NCBI RefSeq assembly: GCF_900156815.1
Contig: NZ_FTOT01000011.1
Coordinates: forward strand, 1 to 64,000
Source of the DNA: Gemmobacter megaterium
GTDB lineage: Bacteria; Pseudomonadota; Alphaproteobacteria; Rhodobacterales; Rhodobacteraceae
Reading direction: 5' to 3'
Length of the DNA: 64,000 nt
This document shows positions 25,668 to 35,194 of this stretch, in pieces. The notes under the pieces are model-generated. The model made no database searches, had not been told where the DNA came from, and was given only the letters and a program-made list of their open reading frames with translations. Positions within the stretch are counted from its first letter, which is position 1, and each line of letters begins with the position of its first letter. The position numbers were made by a program, and so were the translations under genes.

Positions 25668-26562
25668 GCCGCGCGCGCAGCGCATCGGCCAGATCGCCCA
25701 GGGGCGGCACCAGCCGTGACCGCGCGGCCAGCGCGCGGCCCCACCAGCGCAGGCCCGCCCGCAGGTCGTGGCGCATCAGCCCGATCAGGTCCAGCAACAG
25801 CGGATAGTCCCAGCGCCCCAGCCCCCCGGCGCGCAGCCGGGCATTGGCCGCCATCTTGACCGCCAGCACCTGTTCGCGCGCTGCCGCCCCCATGTCCGAG
25901 GTCAGCGAGCTGTGGCCATCGCGGATATGCGGCAGCACCAGATCGACCAGATCGGTGCGCGGCCGCGCCAGCCCCAGATCGACGGCGAAATCCACATCCT
26001 CGCCGATTGCCGCCGGGCCAAAGCGCAGGCCATGTGCCTGCACGAAGTCCCGGCGCACCACCCGCATCCAGCAGGCCGGCACCCGCACCAGAATGCCCGT
26101 GTCGCCCAGGGCCCGCGCCCGGGCGACACGGCGGTTGGCAAACAGATGGCGCTGCCCCCTCCGGGCCGGATCGCCATCGCGGAACGAGGCCGCCTGCGGC
26201 ACGATCAGATCGCAGCCCTGCCAGCGGCCCGCCGCCAGCCCGTCCAGCAACCGGCCCAGACCGGCCCGGTCCAGCAGATCGTCACTGTCGGCAAAGATCA
26301 GCCAGTCGCCCGCCGCCTCGGCCATCCCGAGGTTGCGCGCCGCCCCCGCCCCCGACTGGCCCGGCGCCAGATGCGCCCGGCGCAGCCGCAGCGCGGCAAA
26401 GGCCGGCGGATCATAGGGCAGCGAGGATCCGTCATCGACCAGCAGCACCTCCAGATCCGGCCGGTCGGGCAGACCGGCCAGCAAGGCGTCGATCATCCCG
26501 CGCCGGTCGGCACCGGGCTGGTTGCGGCAGGGCACGATCAGGCTGGCGATCAGCCCCGGCAT
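25633..26562 (-). CDS. Family 2 glycosyltransferase
   Basis: The 309-aa enzyme has a typical GT2 N-terminus (LIASLIVPCRNQPGADRRG, residues 3-21), the VLLVDDGSS strand, GAGAARNLGMAEAAGDWLIF and the metal-binding FADSDDLLDR. An in-frame ATG pair exists; the one at 26562 is 7 nt from GGAG and is preferred over 26568, which is only 2 nt away. The end overlaps by 35 bp the convergent GT2-like gene. Codon use and GC match the flanks. The gene is next to the replication module but on the same strand as repA, with 65 bp between the end of repA and its start, so it might be read from the repA transcript. Confidence 0.82.
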   Translation of the reverse strand: MPGLIASLIVPCRNQPGADRRGMIDALLAGLPDRPDLEVLLVDDGSSLPYDPPAFAALRLRRAHLAPGQSGAGAARNLGMAEAAGDWLIFADSDDLLDRAGLGRLLDGLAAGRWQGCDLIVPQAASFRDGDPARRGQRHLFANRRVARARALGDTGILVRVPACWMRVVRRDFVQAHGLRFGPAAIGEDVDFAVDLGLARPRTDLVDLVLPHIRDGHSSLTSDMGAAAREQVLAVKMAANARLRAGGLGRWDYPLLLDLIGLMRHDLRAGLRWWGRALAARSRLVPPLGDLADALRARLRTPSAGDGGS

Positions 26563-26627
26563 GGGCATTCTCCGATCTGGCTCGTGCGCTTCTGGACCAG
26601 CGGGCGGGCAAGGAAAAGCCCCTTTCG

Positions 26628-27641
26628 TCACATTGCGCGCCGGGCCAGCCAGCCCAGAAAGGCCGCATCCGCCGATCGCAGCCGCTGGCGCCCGGTGCGC
26701 GCCCAGACCGCCTGCCATTCGGCCACCAGCGCATGGACATCGGCGCCCGGCATCCGGGCGCGGGCGCGCTCCAGCGTGGCGGGTTTCAGGGCCGGGCCCT
26801 CGCCGGGCTCCAGCACCGCGCCGCGCCGGGTGACATGCAGCATGTCGCCGGGTTCCTCGGCCAGGGCGTAATCGGGCAGATGATCGGTGGCGATCATCTC
26901 GCGCAGCATCTGGCGGAACACCCGCAAGGGCGAGGCCGATCCCGACTTGAGATGCAGCGTGGCCACCGAGACGCGCCATTCGGGCTGGCGCCCGCAATGC
27001 TTGCGCGCCAGTTCGTAGATGCGCCGCTCCAGCGGCTTGCGCAGCCGGAAATAATCGCGGCTCAGCGTCAGCACCGATTTCGACAGCACCGCGCGGTACA
27101 GCCATTCCGACAGGGTGACGGTGACCTGCACCATGCGCCCCCCCCTGGTGCGGCGCAGGATCTGCCAGCTCTCGATCAGGCCAAAGCCGGTGGTCGCCTC
27201 GATCCCGTCGGTGATCAGATTGGTGGTGATCCGCGTGCCGGCCAACCGCTCGAACGCCTCGCGCAGGCGGCGGTAGCTGTCGCCGCTGGTCTCGCGGTTG
27301 GTGGCGACCAGCAGGTCATGGGCGCGCAAGGACACATGGCGCGACACCGGCCGACCGGCATTCAGCGCCGCCATCAACTGGCTGATGCAATAGATCAGGA
27401 TGTCCTTGTCAAACAGCGTGGCCAGCCCCTTGACCGAGGGCGTCACCGTCAGCTCCACCCCGTTATGGGCATAGCGCAGGATGCGCAGGTCGGGGCGGGT
27501 CGCCAGCGAGAACACCGGATGTTCCATGCTGGCCATATCGTCCTTGGGCAGGGCATCCAGAAAGTCGCACAGAAAGAAATCGGCCGTGGGGTGCCGGTCG
27601 GGCAACAGCCCTCCGCCGCTCGCCGCGACCATGCCTGACAT
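26628..27641 (-). CDS. repA: Replication initiator protein A (RPA family)
   Basis: The 337-aa protein matches the RPA-type initiators of Rhodobacteraceae plasmids: an N-terminal LPDRHPTADFFLCDFLDAL motif, LRYAHNGVELTVTPSVKGLAT, a winged-helix core (RLREAFERLAGTRITTNL) and LRKPLERRIYELARKHCG. It should bind the iterons upstream of its gene and open the origin. The ATG at 27641 has AAAGG 9 nt upstream; a GTG at 27647 is only 3 nt from that motif and is rejected. The gene is divergent from parA, with iterons in between. This identifies the window as part of a RepA-type extrachromosomal replicon. Confidence 0.85.
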   Translation of the reverse strand: MSGMVAASGGGLLPDRHPTADFFLCDFLDALPKDDMASMEHPVFSLATRPDLRILRYAHNGVELTVTPSVKGLATLFDKDILIYCISQLMAALNAGRPVSRHVSLRAHDLLVATNRETSGDSYRRLREAFERLAGTRITTNLITDGIEATTGFGLIESWQILRRTRGGRMVQVTVTLSEWLYRAVLSKSVLTLSRDYFRLRKPLERRIYELARKHCGRQPEWRVSVATLHLKSGSASPLRVFRQMLREMIATDHLPDYALAEEPGDMLHVTRRGAVLEPGEGPALKPATLERARARMPGADVHALVAEWQAVWARTGRQRLRSADAAFLGWLARRAM

Positions 27642-27710
27642 GCCCACTGCCCTTTCGTGGTTTCATTGACACCCAAGCTACGCGAGCAGGCCCCAGCCGT
27701 AAAGCGCGGC

Positions 27711-27776
27711 AACGTGGTTCCGGAGTCACCGCTTCGGGGTTCCAGAGTCGGCCTAACGTGGTTCCGGAGTCGCCCA
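27711..27776. repeat. Three 22-bp iterons
   Basis: Copies start at 27711, 27733 and 27755, exactly 22 bp (two helical turns) apart. Copies one and three share 18 of the first 20 positions or more (AACGTGGTTCCGGAGTC); copy two differs at several positions (TTCGGGGTTCCAGAGTC). A partial inverted copy (AGAACCACCC, complement GGGTGGTTCT) lies at 27781-27790. They lie between the repA start and the AT-rich region and are the likely RepA binding sites. Confidence 0.8.
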
Positions 27777-27960
27777 GGCCAGAACCACCCTGGCGTAATC
27801 CCATGAGATAAAAGGAAAAACAAGGAAGTCACGCCTGCCGTAACTTATATATAACACAAGATAACAGGAAAGCGCCGTCCAGCCCCCGATTGACGCCCCC
27901 AGAACAGACCCGCGCAATGCATTGAATAAAAAAGAAAATTCAGACACATGCGCAAAACTG

Positions 27961-27988
27961 TTGGATATGCCGTCTTTTGGGGTATATT
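27961..27988 (+). promoter_or_regulatory. Candidate parA promoter
   Basis: TTGGAT (27961-27966), 16 bp, TATATT (27983-27988) resembles a sigma-70 promoter. It would give a leader of about 48 nt before the parA ATG at 28043. It is read from consensus only. Confidence 0.4.
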
Positions 27989-28042
27989 GCAAAAAACACG
28001 GCACATGCATTGGCCGCCCCGCCCGGATATGGAGAATCGCCC

Positions 28043-29467
28043 ATGGTCACAGTCAGGTCGAAACCGGGAAAGGCGCCGGGCAAACCAGGGGCCGATGCGC
28101 CGGGTCTGCCCCCCTATATGGGCCTGTCGCCAGATGCCGCGCTGGCCGATCTGGGCGATCCGACCGGCACCGGCGATTTTGCCCGGCTGGCCGCCGCCTG
28201 TGCCAAGGGCCGGGCCGATCTGGCCGCGCGCGGTCTGGACGATACCGGGGCGCGGGCGCTGCGGCTGTTTTCCACCTGGGAGATCACGCGCTATCTGATC
28301 CCCGTGGCCCAGGCGCATTTCCGCCGCGTGCTCAAGGCCAACCCCGATCTGCCCCAGGGCGCCAGCGAAACCGAAGGTGGCGCGAAATGGTTCACGCTCG
28401 ACGAGGTGCTGCGCCTGCGGGCGCATTTCGGGTCCGAAGGGTCCAAGGCCAAACCCTATCTGCCCTGGCGCCCCGAAGGGCTGCCCGCCAAGATCGTGGC
28501 CGTGGCCAATTTCAAGGGCGGCGTGGGCAAGACCAGCACCGCCGCCCATCTGGCAATGTCAGCGGCGCTGGATGGCTACCGGGTGCTGGTGGTGGATCTG
28601 GACAGCCAGGGCTCGATGACCTCGATCTTCGGGGGCAAGGTCGAGGATGAATGGCAGACGGTGTTCCCGCTGCTGGCACGCCATTACGCCCGGCACCTGC
28701 AAGCCGAGAACCGCCTGCGTGCCGGGCGGGGCGAGGCGCCGGCACCCCTGGACGACACGCTGTCGGAGGCCCTGAAGATCGGCAGCGCGGACCTGGTCCA
28801 GCGCACCCATTGGCCCAACATCGACCTGATCGGGGCGCAGCTCAACCTGTACTGGGCGGAATTCCAGATCCCCGTCTGGCGCATGGCGGCGCGCGGCTGG
28901 AAGCTGTGGGAGGCGCTGACCGAAAGCCTGGCCGAAGATGGCGTGCTGGACCGCTATGACCTGATCTTTCTCGATACGCCGCCCGCGCTGGGATATCTGA
29001 CGATCAACGGGCTGGCGGCGGCGGATGTGCTGCTGGTGCCGACGGGGGCCTCTTTCCTGGAATTCGATTCCACGGGGCGGTTCTTTGACATGCTGCATTC
29101 GACCTTCGGTTCGATCGAACAGTCGGAAAACATCGCCGCCCGTGCCCTGGGGCGCGAGGAATTGCGCTTTGAATGGGATGCGGTGCGGGTGATGCTGACG
29201 CGCTATGATGCCAGCCAGCAAACCGAACTCGCGGCCCTGATGCAGGCCTGGCTGGGCCGCACCATGACGCCCGAGCGGCAGGAATTCACTGCGCTGATCG
29301 GCCAGGCGGGCGAGCAGGTGCATGGCATCTATGAGGCGGATTACCGCGATTTCAACCGCGAAACCTATATCCGCGGGCGCGAGACATTCGATGCCACCTA
29401 TGCCGCCTTCAAGCGGCTGATCCTGGGCATCTGGCGGCGCGACGATCTGGCGCGCAAAGGGGAATGA
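28043..29467 (+). CDS. parA: ParA-type partition ATPase
   Basis: The 474-aa protein has an N-terminal region of about 145 residues with a helix-turn-helix-like FTLDEVLRLRAHFGSEG, then the deviant Walker A box VANFKGGVGKTSTAAHLA (about 154-171), Walker A' VVDLDSQGSMTS and the FLDTPPALGYLTING motif. ATPases of this type move sister plasmids apart with ParB bound to parS and can also repress their own operon through the N-terminal domain. The start at 28043 has GGAGA 7-8 nt upstream; the longer open frame would need a TTG without a ribosome-binding site. A parS-like palindrome and parB follow within 110 bp. Confidence 0.9.
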   Translation: MVTVRSKPGKAPGKPGADAPGLPPYMGLSPDAALADLGDPTGTGDFARLAAACAKGRADLAARGLDDTGARALRLFSTWEITRYLIPVAQAHFRRVLKANPDLPQGASETEGGAKWFTLDEVLRLRAHFGSEGSKAKPYLPWRPEGLPAKIVAVANFKGGVGKTSTAAHLAMSAALDGYRVLVVDLDSQGSMTSIFGGKVEDEWQTVFPLLARHYARHLQAENRLRAGRGEAPAPLDDTLSEALKIGSADLVQRTHWPNIDLIGAQLNLYWAEFQIPVWRMAARGWKLWEALTESLAEDGVLDRYDLIFLDTPPALGYLTINGLAAADVLLVPTGASFLEFDSTGRFFDMLHSTFGSIEQSENIAARALGREELRFEWDAVRVMLTRYDASQQTELAALMQAWLGRTMTPERQEFTALIGQAGEQVHGIYEADYRDFNRETYIRGRETFDATYAAFKRLILGIWRRDDLARKGE

Positions 29468-29494
29468 CATGAAATCAATGGGTTACGTCATTTT

Positions 29495-29512
29495 TGTTTC
29501 GCATGCGAAACA
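29495..29512. other. parS centromere palindrome
   Basis: TGTTTCGCATGCGAAACA is a perfect 18-bp palindrome in the gap between parA and parB. Its outer hexamers TGTTTC and GAAACA match those of classical parS (TGTTTCACGTGAAACA), with GCATGC replacing the centre. It is the best ParB-binding site in the window. Confidence 0.8.
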
Positions 29513-29578
29513 GCGTTCGGCGGGTTTTCCTGCGGTTTACCCCCCTGCCCCATGCTGCCTGTCCCGGAGGGTCGTCTG

Positions 29579-30565
29579 ATGGCACGCCGTCGCCTGCCGC
29601 CGCCCCCGGTTTCTGACGAGGCCGCGATGACCCCCGAACTTGAAACCAAATCCATGTTTTCGCTGGGGGGGGCTCCGGCGTTCAACCGGCCTCCGGTGGC
29701 GCGGGTGGCCGCCGAAAGTGCGGCCGAATCCGCGCTGCGCGATGTGTCCGCCGAACTGGCGAGCCTGCGGGCCGAGGGGCGCATGGTGCTGCGCCTGCCG
29801 CTGGAGGTGATCGAGGATGGCTGGCTGATCCGCGACCGCATCGCCACCGACCCCGAGGATATGGCGGCGCTGACCGACAGCCTGCGCGCCCATGGCCAGC
29901 GCACCCCCATCGAGGTGGCCGAACTGGCACCGGGCCGGTTCGGCCTGATCTCCGGCTGGCGCCGCATGGTGGCGCTGCGGTCGCTGGCACCCGAGGATGC
30001 CCGGTTTGCCAGCGTCCTGGCCTTGGTGCGCACGCCCGAAACCTCGGCCGAGGCCTATGTCGCCATGGTCGAGGAAAACGAGATCCGCGCCGGCCTGTCC
30101 TATTGGGAACGTGCCCGCGTGGTGGCCCGTGCGGTGGCCGGTGGTGTGTTCGGATCGGACAGGATCGCGCTGCAACGGCTGTTCGCCAGTGCCAGCCGGG
30201 CCAAGCGGTCCAAGATCGGCAGCTTTCTGGGGCTGGTCACGGCGCTGGAGGGGATCCTGGCCTTTCCCGCCGCCCTGCCCGAACGCGCCGGCCTGGAACT
30301 GGCCCGCGCGCTGGAGGCCGACCCCACCCTGCCAGACCGGCTGCGCGCGGCCTTGCAGGCCGATCCCCCCGCGACGCCAGAGGCCGAACAGAGCCGCATT
30401 TCTGCCGTGCTGTCGGGGCATCGCCGTGCCCCGCCGCCTGCGCGGCAGGTTCTGGGGCCGGGCCTGTGGCTGGAGGCGAAACAGGGCCGCATCACCCTGG
30501 GCGGCCCCTCGGTGGACGCGGCGTTCCGCGCCCGGCTGGAGGACTGGCTCGCCGCCCAGGCCTAG
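29579..30565 (+). CDS. parB: ParB-type partition protein
   Basis: The 328-aa protein has the ParB/RepB N-terminal nuclease-like fold (IPLEVIEDGWLIRDR-type segment near residues 70-90), the box GLISGWRRMVAL (about 122-133, replacing the usual GERR), VEENEIRAGLSYWERARVV (about 163-181) and a central helix-turn-helix (ASRAKRSKIGSFLGLV). ParB proteins load on parS and activate ParA. The start at 29579 is supported by CGGAGGG 7 nt upstream; the ATG at 29552 has none. It is convergent with ugd with an 18-bp gap. The GWRR form of the motif is usual in plasmid RepB-like members. Confidence 0.88.
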   Translation: MARRRLPPPPVSDEAAMTPELETKSMFSLGGAPAFNRPPVARVAAESAAESALRDVSAELASLRAEGRMVLRLPLEVIEDGWLIRDRIATDPEDMAALTDSLRAHGQRTPIEVAELAPGRFGLISGWRRMVALRSLAPEDARFASVLALVRTPETSAEAYVAMVEENEIRAGLSYWERARVVARAVAGGVFGSDRIALQRLFASASRAKRSKIGSFLGLVTALEGILAFPAALPERAGLELARALEADPTLPDRLRAALQADPPATPEAEQSRISAVLSGHRRAPPPARQVLGPGLWLEAKQGRITLGGPSVDAAFRARLEDWLAAQA

Positions 30566-30583
30566 GGCGCCAGGCCAGCCCGC

Positions 30584-31750
30584 TCAGTCCACGCCGAACA
30601 GGTCGCGGGTAAAGATCTTGTCGGCCACATCCGACAGTTCGGGCGCGCGGCGGTTGGCGATGATCAGATCGGCTTCAGCCTTGAAGGCCTCCAGATCGCG
30701 CACCACGCGGCTGCGGAAGAATTCGTCGCCTTCCAGCGCGGGTTCATAGATGATCACCTCGATCCCCTTGGCCTTGAGCCGCTTCATGATGCCCTGGATC
30801 GAGCTTTCGCGGAAATTGTCCGACCCTTCCTTCATCACCAGCCGGTGCACACCCACCACACGGGGCTGGGCGGCGATGATGCGGTCTGCGATGAAATCCT
30901 TGCGGGTGCGGTTGGCATCGACCACCGCGGCAATCAGGTTCTGGGGCACCTGCGAATAGTTGGCCAGCAACTGCTTGCTGTCCTTGGGCAGGCAATAGCC
31001 GCCGTAGCCGAAGGACGGGTTGTTGTAATGGGTGCCGATGCGGGGGTCGAGGCCCACGCCTTCGATGATCATCCGGCTGTCGAGCCCATGCATCAGCGCA
31101 TAGCTGTCCAGCTCGTTGAAATAGGCGACCCGCAGCGCAAGATAGGTATTGGCGAACAGCTTGATCGCCTCGGCCTCGGTCGAGCCGGGAAACAGCATCG
31201 GGCAATCGCCCTTGATCGCGCCTTCGCGCAGCAGGGCGGCAAAACGCCGGGCCGAGGGGCTGTCCGACCCCACGATGATCCGGCTGGGATGCAGGTTGTC
31301 GTGCAGCGCCCGCCCCTCGCGCAGGAATTCCGGGCTGAACAGGATGTTGTCATAGCCCGCCTGCACCCGCATCCGCAGGGTAAAGCCCACCGGCACGGTC
31401 GATTTGATGACGATGGCGGCATTGCGGTTCACCTCGAGCACCTTGGCGATGACCGCCTCGACCGAGGAGGTGTCAAAGCGGTTGGTCTCGGGGTCGTAGT
31501 TGGTGGGGGTGGCGATCACCACGAAATTCGCCCCCGCATAGGCTTCGGCGGCGTTGGTGGTGGCGCGCAGCTTCAACGGGCGGTTGGCCAGATAGTCTTC
31601 GCATTCCGCATCGATGATGGGCGCGCGGCGCGCATTCACCAGATCGACCCGGTCTTGCGAGATGTCGATCGCCGTCACCTCGTGATTCTGCGCCAGCAGG
31701 ATGGCATTGGAAAGGCCGACATAGCCAAGGCCGGCAACTGCAATCTTCAT
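30584..31750 (-). CDS. ugd: UDP-glucose 6-dehydrogenase
   Basis: The 388-aa enzyme oxidises UDP-glucose to UDP-glucuronate using NAD+. The N-terminal nucleotide-binding loop is GLGYVGLS (residues 7-14). The catalytic cysteine is in [14 protein letters not shown], near residue 253, and [10 protein letters not shown] and [13 protein letters not shown] are also conserved. Length and motif order are those of the short bacterial form. The start at 31750 is the first ATG before the Rossmann loop; the open frame extends far upstream only as antisense of the RTX gene. UDP-glucuronate can enter the polymer directly or go to UDP-xylose through the enzyme at 9094-10065. Confidence 0.95.
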   Translation of the reverse strand: MKIAVAGLGYVGLSNAILLAQNHEVTAIDISQDRVDLVNARRAPIIDAECEDYLANRPLKLRATTNAAEAYAGANFVVIATPTNYDPETNRFDTSSVEAVIAKVLEVNRNAAIVIKSTVPVGFTLRMRVQAGYDNILFSPEFLREGRALHDNLHPSRIIVGSDSPSARRFAALLREGAIKGDCPMLFPGSTEAEAIKLFANTYLALRVAYFNELDSYALMHGLDSRMIIEGVGLDPRIGTHYNNPSFGYGGYCLPKDSKQLLANYSQVPQNLIAAVVDANRTRKDFIADRIIAAQPRVVGVHRLVMKEGSDNFRESSIQGIMKRLKAKGIEVIIYEPALEGDEFFRSRVVRDLEAFKAEADLIIANRRAPELSDVADKIFTRDLFGVD

Positions 31751-31942
31751 GGTCTGGCTCCACGCCCGGTAAATATCCTGCAGAGCGTGAGCCTGTGTGG
31801 GCGCAAATTGCAACCCCGCCGCGCGCGCAAGGATGGATCGGATTGTTTCCAAAAGCCGCAGTTTGGCCATGGTCCGGTCCGGTCCTGCGGCGGGATGCCG
31901 GGGCAGGCTGGCCTTGCACGGGGGTGCAAGGGAAGTCTGCTC

Positions 31943-34270
31943 ATGTCCATGTTTCGGCATGTCGCCATGCTGGGCGACGGCATCCTGCCGTTCGTCACCG
32001 GCATCGGCGATCTTGATCTGGTCGAGGTCGGTGGCAAGGTCCGGCTCTATTCGGCGGCGCGGCCCGGTGCGGGGGGCGGGGTCGCCGCCTTTGATGCCGA
32101 GGGGGGCGGGGCGGCCACGTTTCTGGGGCGGCTTGGCCATTCCGGCGTGTCGCGGGCGGGGGATCTGCCGCAACTGGCCGTGCTGACCGGCTGGCAGTCC
32201 GGGGGGGCGGATGCGCTGGTGCTGACGGCGGGATTCCTGCACACCGCGCCGTCGGGGATCCTGGTGTCGGGCAGTACCGGGGCGCCGGGGCGCCGGATCG
32301 CCCTGGACGAGGGCGGGGTGCCCGCCGATCTGCGCGCGCTGGACCGGCTGTTGCTGGCGGACGGGCGACATCTGGTCGTCACGCTGGACGCGGCCGGGCA
32401 GACGGCACAGATCTGGCCGGTGGACGGATCCGGGGCGCTGGTCGCCGGACGCAAGGCCAGCCTGCCCGAGGCGGGCTGGGACCGGATCGCCCTGGCCGAT
32501 CTGGGGGGGCGGCTGCTGGTGCTGGCCGCCGATCAGGCCACCCACCGGATCATGGCGCTGCGGGAGGATGCCGCAGGGCGGTTGCAGCCGATGCCGGTGC
32601 TGGACGGCGGGGTCGGCATTGCGCTGCCCTCGGCGCTGTCCGTGGTGCAGGCAGGAGGCGGGCTGCATGTTCTGGTGGCGGGGGCGGGCAGTTCCTCGAT
32701 CACGGTGTTTCGCATCGCAACCGACGGGCGGATGGTGGCGGTGGATCATGTGGTCGATGGTCTGGGCACCCGCTTTGCCGGGATCTCGGCGCTGGAGACG
32801 GTCGAGGTGGCGGGCCGCGCCTATGTGCTGGCAGGGGGCGGCGATCAGGGGCTGTCGCTGCTGCTGTTGCTGCCCACGGGGCGGCTTGTGCATCTGGACA
32901 GTCTGGCCGGAACGGCGGCGGTGCCGCTGGCGGGGCTGGGGGCGCTGGCGGTGCGCGCCATGGCGGGGGATGGCGGGGCCAGTGTGCTGCAACTCTTTGC
33001 CGCCGGGCAATCGGCGGGGATCGCGCAGTTCAGCATCGATCTGGGGGTGCTGGCGCCGCCGCGGGCCCTGGCGGGGGCGGGGGCGCTGACCGGCGGGGCG
33101 GGCAATGACCTGCTGCTGGCCGGGGCGGGGGCGGCCAGCCTGTCGGGCGGAGCAGGCGATGACATTCTGGTCGCCGGTAGCGGCCCGGCCACCCTGACCG
33201 GCGGGGCGGGGCGCGATCTGTTCGTGCTGGCCCCGAATGGCGCGCTGACCCGGATCACCGATTTCGACCCGGCCGAGGACCGGCTGGATCTGTCGGCCTT
33301 TCCCATGCTGCGCAGCCTGGGGCAACTGGGCATTGCCACCACCCCCTGGGGCCTGCGCCTGACCCATGGCGAGACGGTGATCGAACTGGTGCGCGCAGGC
33401 CCGGTGCCACTGACCGTCGCCCATGTGACCGAGGACAGTCTGGGCGGCTTTTCCCGGCTGCCCATCGGCGGGATCGCGCTGGTGCTCAAGGCCGGACGTC
33501 AGGGCGAACAGCTGGCAGGCATGGCGGCGGGCGACCGGCTGACCGGCGGGCGGGGGGCCGACACGCTGTCCGGGGGGGGCGGGGCCGATACGCTGCTGGG
33601 GCAGGGCGGCAATGATGTGCTGCGCGGCGGCGAGGACGATGACCTGCTCAAGGGCGGGGCCGGCGAGGATACGCTTTATGGCGGGGCGGGGCGCGACCGG
33701 CTGGTCGGCGGATCCGGGAACGACTGGCTGGACGGGGGGCGCGGCCCCGACCGGCTGTCGGGGGGCAAGGGCCGCGACAGCCTGTCGGGCGGGGCTGGCG
33801 ATGACCGGCTGCTGGGCCAGGGCGGCGATGACCGGCTGGAAGGGCAAGGCGGCCAGGACCGGCTGGAGGGTGGCGCGGGCAACGATACCCTGCTGGGCGG
33901 GCGTGGCGACGATACGCTGTATGGCGGGACGGGCGAGGACCGGCTGCTGTCCGGACCGGGGCTGGATCTGCTGTATGGCGGGGCGGGGGCGGATGTGTTC
34001 GTCTTTCGCCCCGGCGATGCACGGCCGGGGGCGATGGCCGGGCGCATCGCCGATTTCCAGCCCGGCCTTGACCGTATCGACCTGACCGCCTTTGGCCTTG
34101 CCCATGTGCTGGAGGCCCGCGCCTTCACCGGGCGCGGTGCCGAGGCGCGGATCGAGGCACAGGCCGAGCATCTGCGCCTGTTGCTGGATCTGGATGGCGA
34201 CCGCAGCGCCGATCTGGTCATCCGCATCGACGGTCTGGCCTGGCCCGAACCGGGCGATCTGCTGATCTAG
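31943..34270 (+). CDS. RTX calcium-binding secreted protein with propeller-like N-terminal half
   Basis: The 775-aa protein has no signal peptide. Residues 1-370 contain repeating beta-strand units that resemble a beta-propeller. There are two RTX blocks (GGxGxDxLx nonapeptides): a short one near residues 380-430 ([27 protein letters not shown]) and a long one of roughly 16 copies at about 530-690. The serralysin-type cap (FVFRPGDA, then [14 protein letters not shown]) follows, and the C-terminus ends EPGDLLI, a hydrophobic type I secretion tail. Calcium would fold it outside the cell. The start at 31943 has GGGAAG 8 nt upstream. The secretion system at 15486-20264 is the obvious exporter. 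No protease zinc motif (HExxH) is present, so it is probably adhesive or matrix-forming. Confidence 0.85.
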   Translation: MSMFRHVAMLGDGILPFVTGIGDLDLVEVGGKVRLYSAARPGAGGGVAAFDAEGGGAATFLGRLGHSGVSRAGDLPQLAVLTGWQSGGADALVLTAGFLHTAPSGILVSGSTGAPGRRIALDEGGVPADLRALDRLLLADGRHLVVTLDAAGQTAQIWPVDGSGALVAGRKASLPEAGWDRIALADLGGRLLVLAADQATHRIMALREDAAGRLQPMPVLDGGVGIALPSALSVVQAGGGLHVLVAGAGSSSITVFRIATDGRMVAVDHVVDGLGTRFAGISALETVEVAGRAYVLAGGGDQGLSLLLLLPTGRLVHLDSLAGTAAVPLAGLGALAVRAMAGDGGASVLQLFAAGQSAGIAQFSIDLGVLAPPRALAGAGALTGGAGNDLLLAGAGAASLSGGAGDDILVAGSGPATLTGGAGRDLFVLAPNGALTRITDFDPAEDRLDLSAFPMLRSLGQLGIATTPWGLRLTHGETVIELVRAGPVPLTVAHVTEDSLGGFSRLPIGGIALVLKAGRQGEQLAGMAAGDRLTGGRGADTLSGGGGADTLLGQGGNDVLRGGEDDDLLKGGAGEDTLYGGAGRDRLVGGSGNDWLDGGRGPDRLSGGKGRDSLSGGAGDDRLLGQGGDDRLEGQGGQDRLEGGAGNDTLLGGRGDDTLYGGTGEDRLLSGPGLDLLYGGAGADVFVFRPGDARPGAMAGRIADFQPGLDRIDLTAFGLAHVLEARAFTGRGAEARIEAQAEHLRLLLDLDGDRSADLVIRIDGLAWPEPGDLLI
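33538..34003 (+). repeat. Main RTX nonapeptide array
   Basis: About 16 tandem 27-bp units encode GGxGxDxLx calcium-binding nonapeptides, for example [18 protein letters not shown] and [10 protein letters not shown] smaller three-unit block lies near 33082-33230. The repeats are protein-level motifs with diverged DNA, not identical tandem repeats. Confidence 0.85.
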
Positions 34271-34271
34271 G

Positions 34272-35099
34272 TCAGCGTTCCATCAGGTCGCGGTTGTAGC
34301 GATAGAGCAGCAGCAACCCCGTCAGCAGGGTGATCCCCGAGATGGTCAGCACATAGAGCACGCTGGTATAATCGGCCTGATAGGTGGAATAGACCCCGGT
34401 CCGGGTGATGCCGGTGATATGCATCAGCGGATTCCACCACAGGATCTCGCGGGCCAGCAAGGGCAGATCCTCGTAGATGTAGAAAATCCCCGACATCAGG
34501 AACAGCGGCCGCGTGGCGATCGACCAGGCGCTTTCCCAGATCGGGAACGAGGTCATCAGATAGCAGTTCAGCACCCCCACCGACAGGCCCAGCACCGCCG
34601 CCAGCGCGACGCCTTCCAGGATGCGGGGCACGTTCAGCAGCGTATGGGTGTCCATCAGCCCCAGGATCGCGGTCAGGATCAGCAGGCCGACCACCAGATG
34701 GGTCATGGTGGTCAGCACGAACCGGGCGATCAGCGCGTCGATGAAGGTGACGGCAGGATAGTTCAGCAAGGGGCGCGAAAAGCGGATCGCCCGCGCCATG
34801 GTGTTCGAGATGTCGTTGAACAGCGTGAAGGGCAGATAGGCCGAGGCATAGAACAGCGGAAAGCTGTTGCCCAGCGACGGCGTTTTCAGCACCAGGCTGA
34901 ACGCCGTGGTCAGCACGGCCAGCGCCATCGCCGGTTCCAGGACCGCCCACAGGTACCCGCCGGGGCTGCGGCCATAGGTCGTGGCCATTTCGCGCAGGAT
35001 CAGCGCCACGATGGTGCGCGGCATCCGCCAGCGCCGCGACGGCTGCGCGGGGGGCGGCGTCGGGATGGGGGGCAGGGTGGTGGTGTCTCTGGCAGCCAT
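34272..35099 (-). CDS. kpsM: Capsule polysaccharide ABC export permease
   Basis: The 275-aa protein has six membrane segments from about residue 58 onward and the ABC2-type motif around [23 protein letters not shown], with the conserved [16 protein letters not shown] and [16 protein letters not shown]-like regions of KpsM/Wzm-type permeases. It would pair with the ATPase at 36843 to carry the polymer across the inner membrane. The N-terminus has a Pro/Thr-rich cytoplasmic extension ([19 protein letters not shown]). It is transcribed away from the kpsE-kpsT genes, with about 95 bp between the starts, rather than in the usual kpsMT order. Confidence 0.87.
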   Translation of the reverse strand: MAARDTTTLPPIPTPPPAQPSRRWRMPRTIVALILREMATTYGRSPGGYLWAVLEPAMALAVLTTAFSLVLKTPSLGNSFPLFYASAYLPFTLFNDISNTMARAIRFSRPLLNYPAVTFIDALIARFVLTTMTHLVVGLLILTAILGLMDTHTLLNVPRILEGVALAAVLGLSVGVLNCYLMTSFPIWESAWSIATRPLFLMSGIFYIYEDLPLLAREILWWNPLMHITGITRTGVYSTYQADYTSVLYVLTISGITLLTGLLLLYRYNRDLMER

Positions 35100-35194
35100 C
35101 GACCGTCTCGCAATCGTTGCTGGAAGTTGCGTTCCCCCTTATGTATGAAGCCGCAAGGACAGGCAAATGCCGCCGGGCAGCAGCAGGTGACCTC

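Larger units (their letters stand above)
27642..28042. other. Putative replication origin region between repA and parA
   Basis: This 401-bp divergent region contains three 22-bp direct repeats (27711-27776), then a markedly AT-rich stretch at about 27795-27870 that includes the palindrome TTATATATAA and could be the unwinding element. A second A-rich stretch lies at 27920-27960, and a parA promoter candidate follows. No consensus DnaA box (TTATCCACA) is seen. The order repA, iterons, AT-rich DNA, parAB fits an iteron origin. Confidence 0.7.

Noticed and set aside
27647-27647. GTG start for repA at 27647
   Set aside because: It is only 3 nt from the AAAGG motif. The ATG at 27641 has standard spacing.
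30845-31942. An upstream in-frame extension of the RTX gene
   Set aside because: It is antisense to ugd, which is certain from its motifs. The RTX start at 31943 has its own ribosome-binding site.
33538-34003. The tandem units could be mistaken for a CRISPR array
   Set aside because: Units are 27 bp without spacers and encode GGxGxDxLx nonapeptides in frame; they are RTX repeats.
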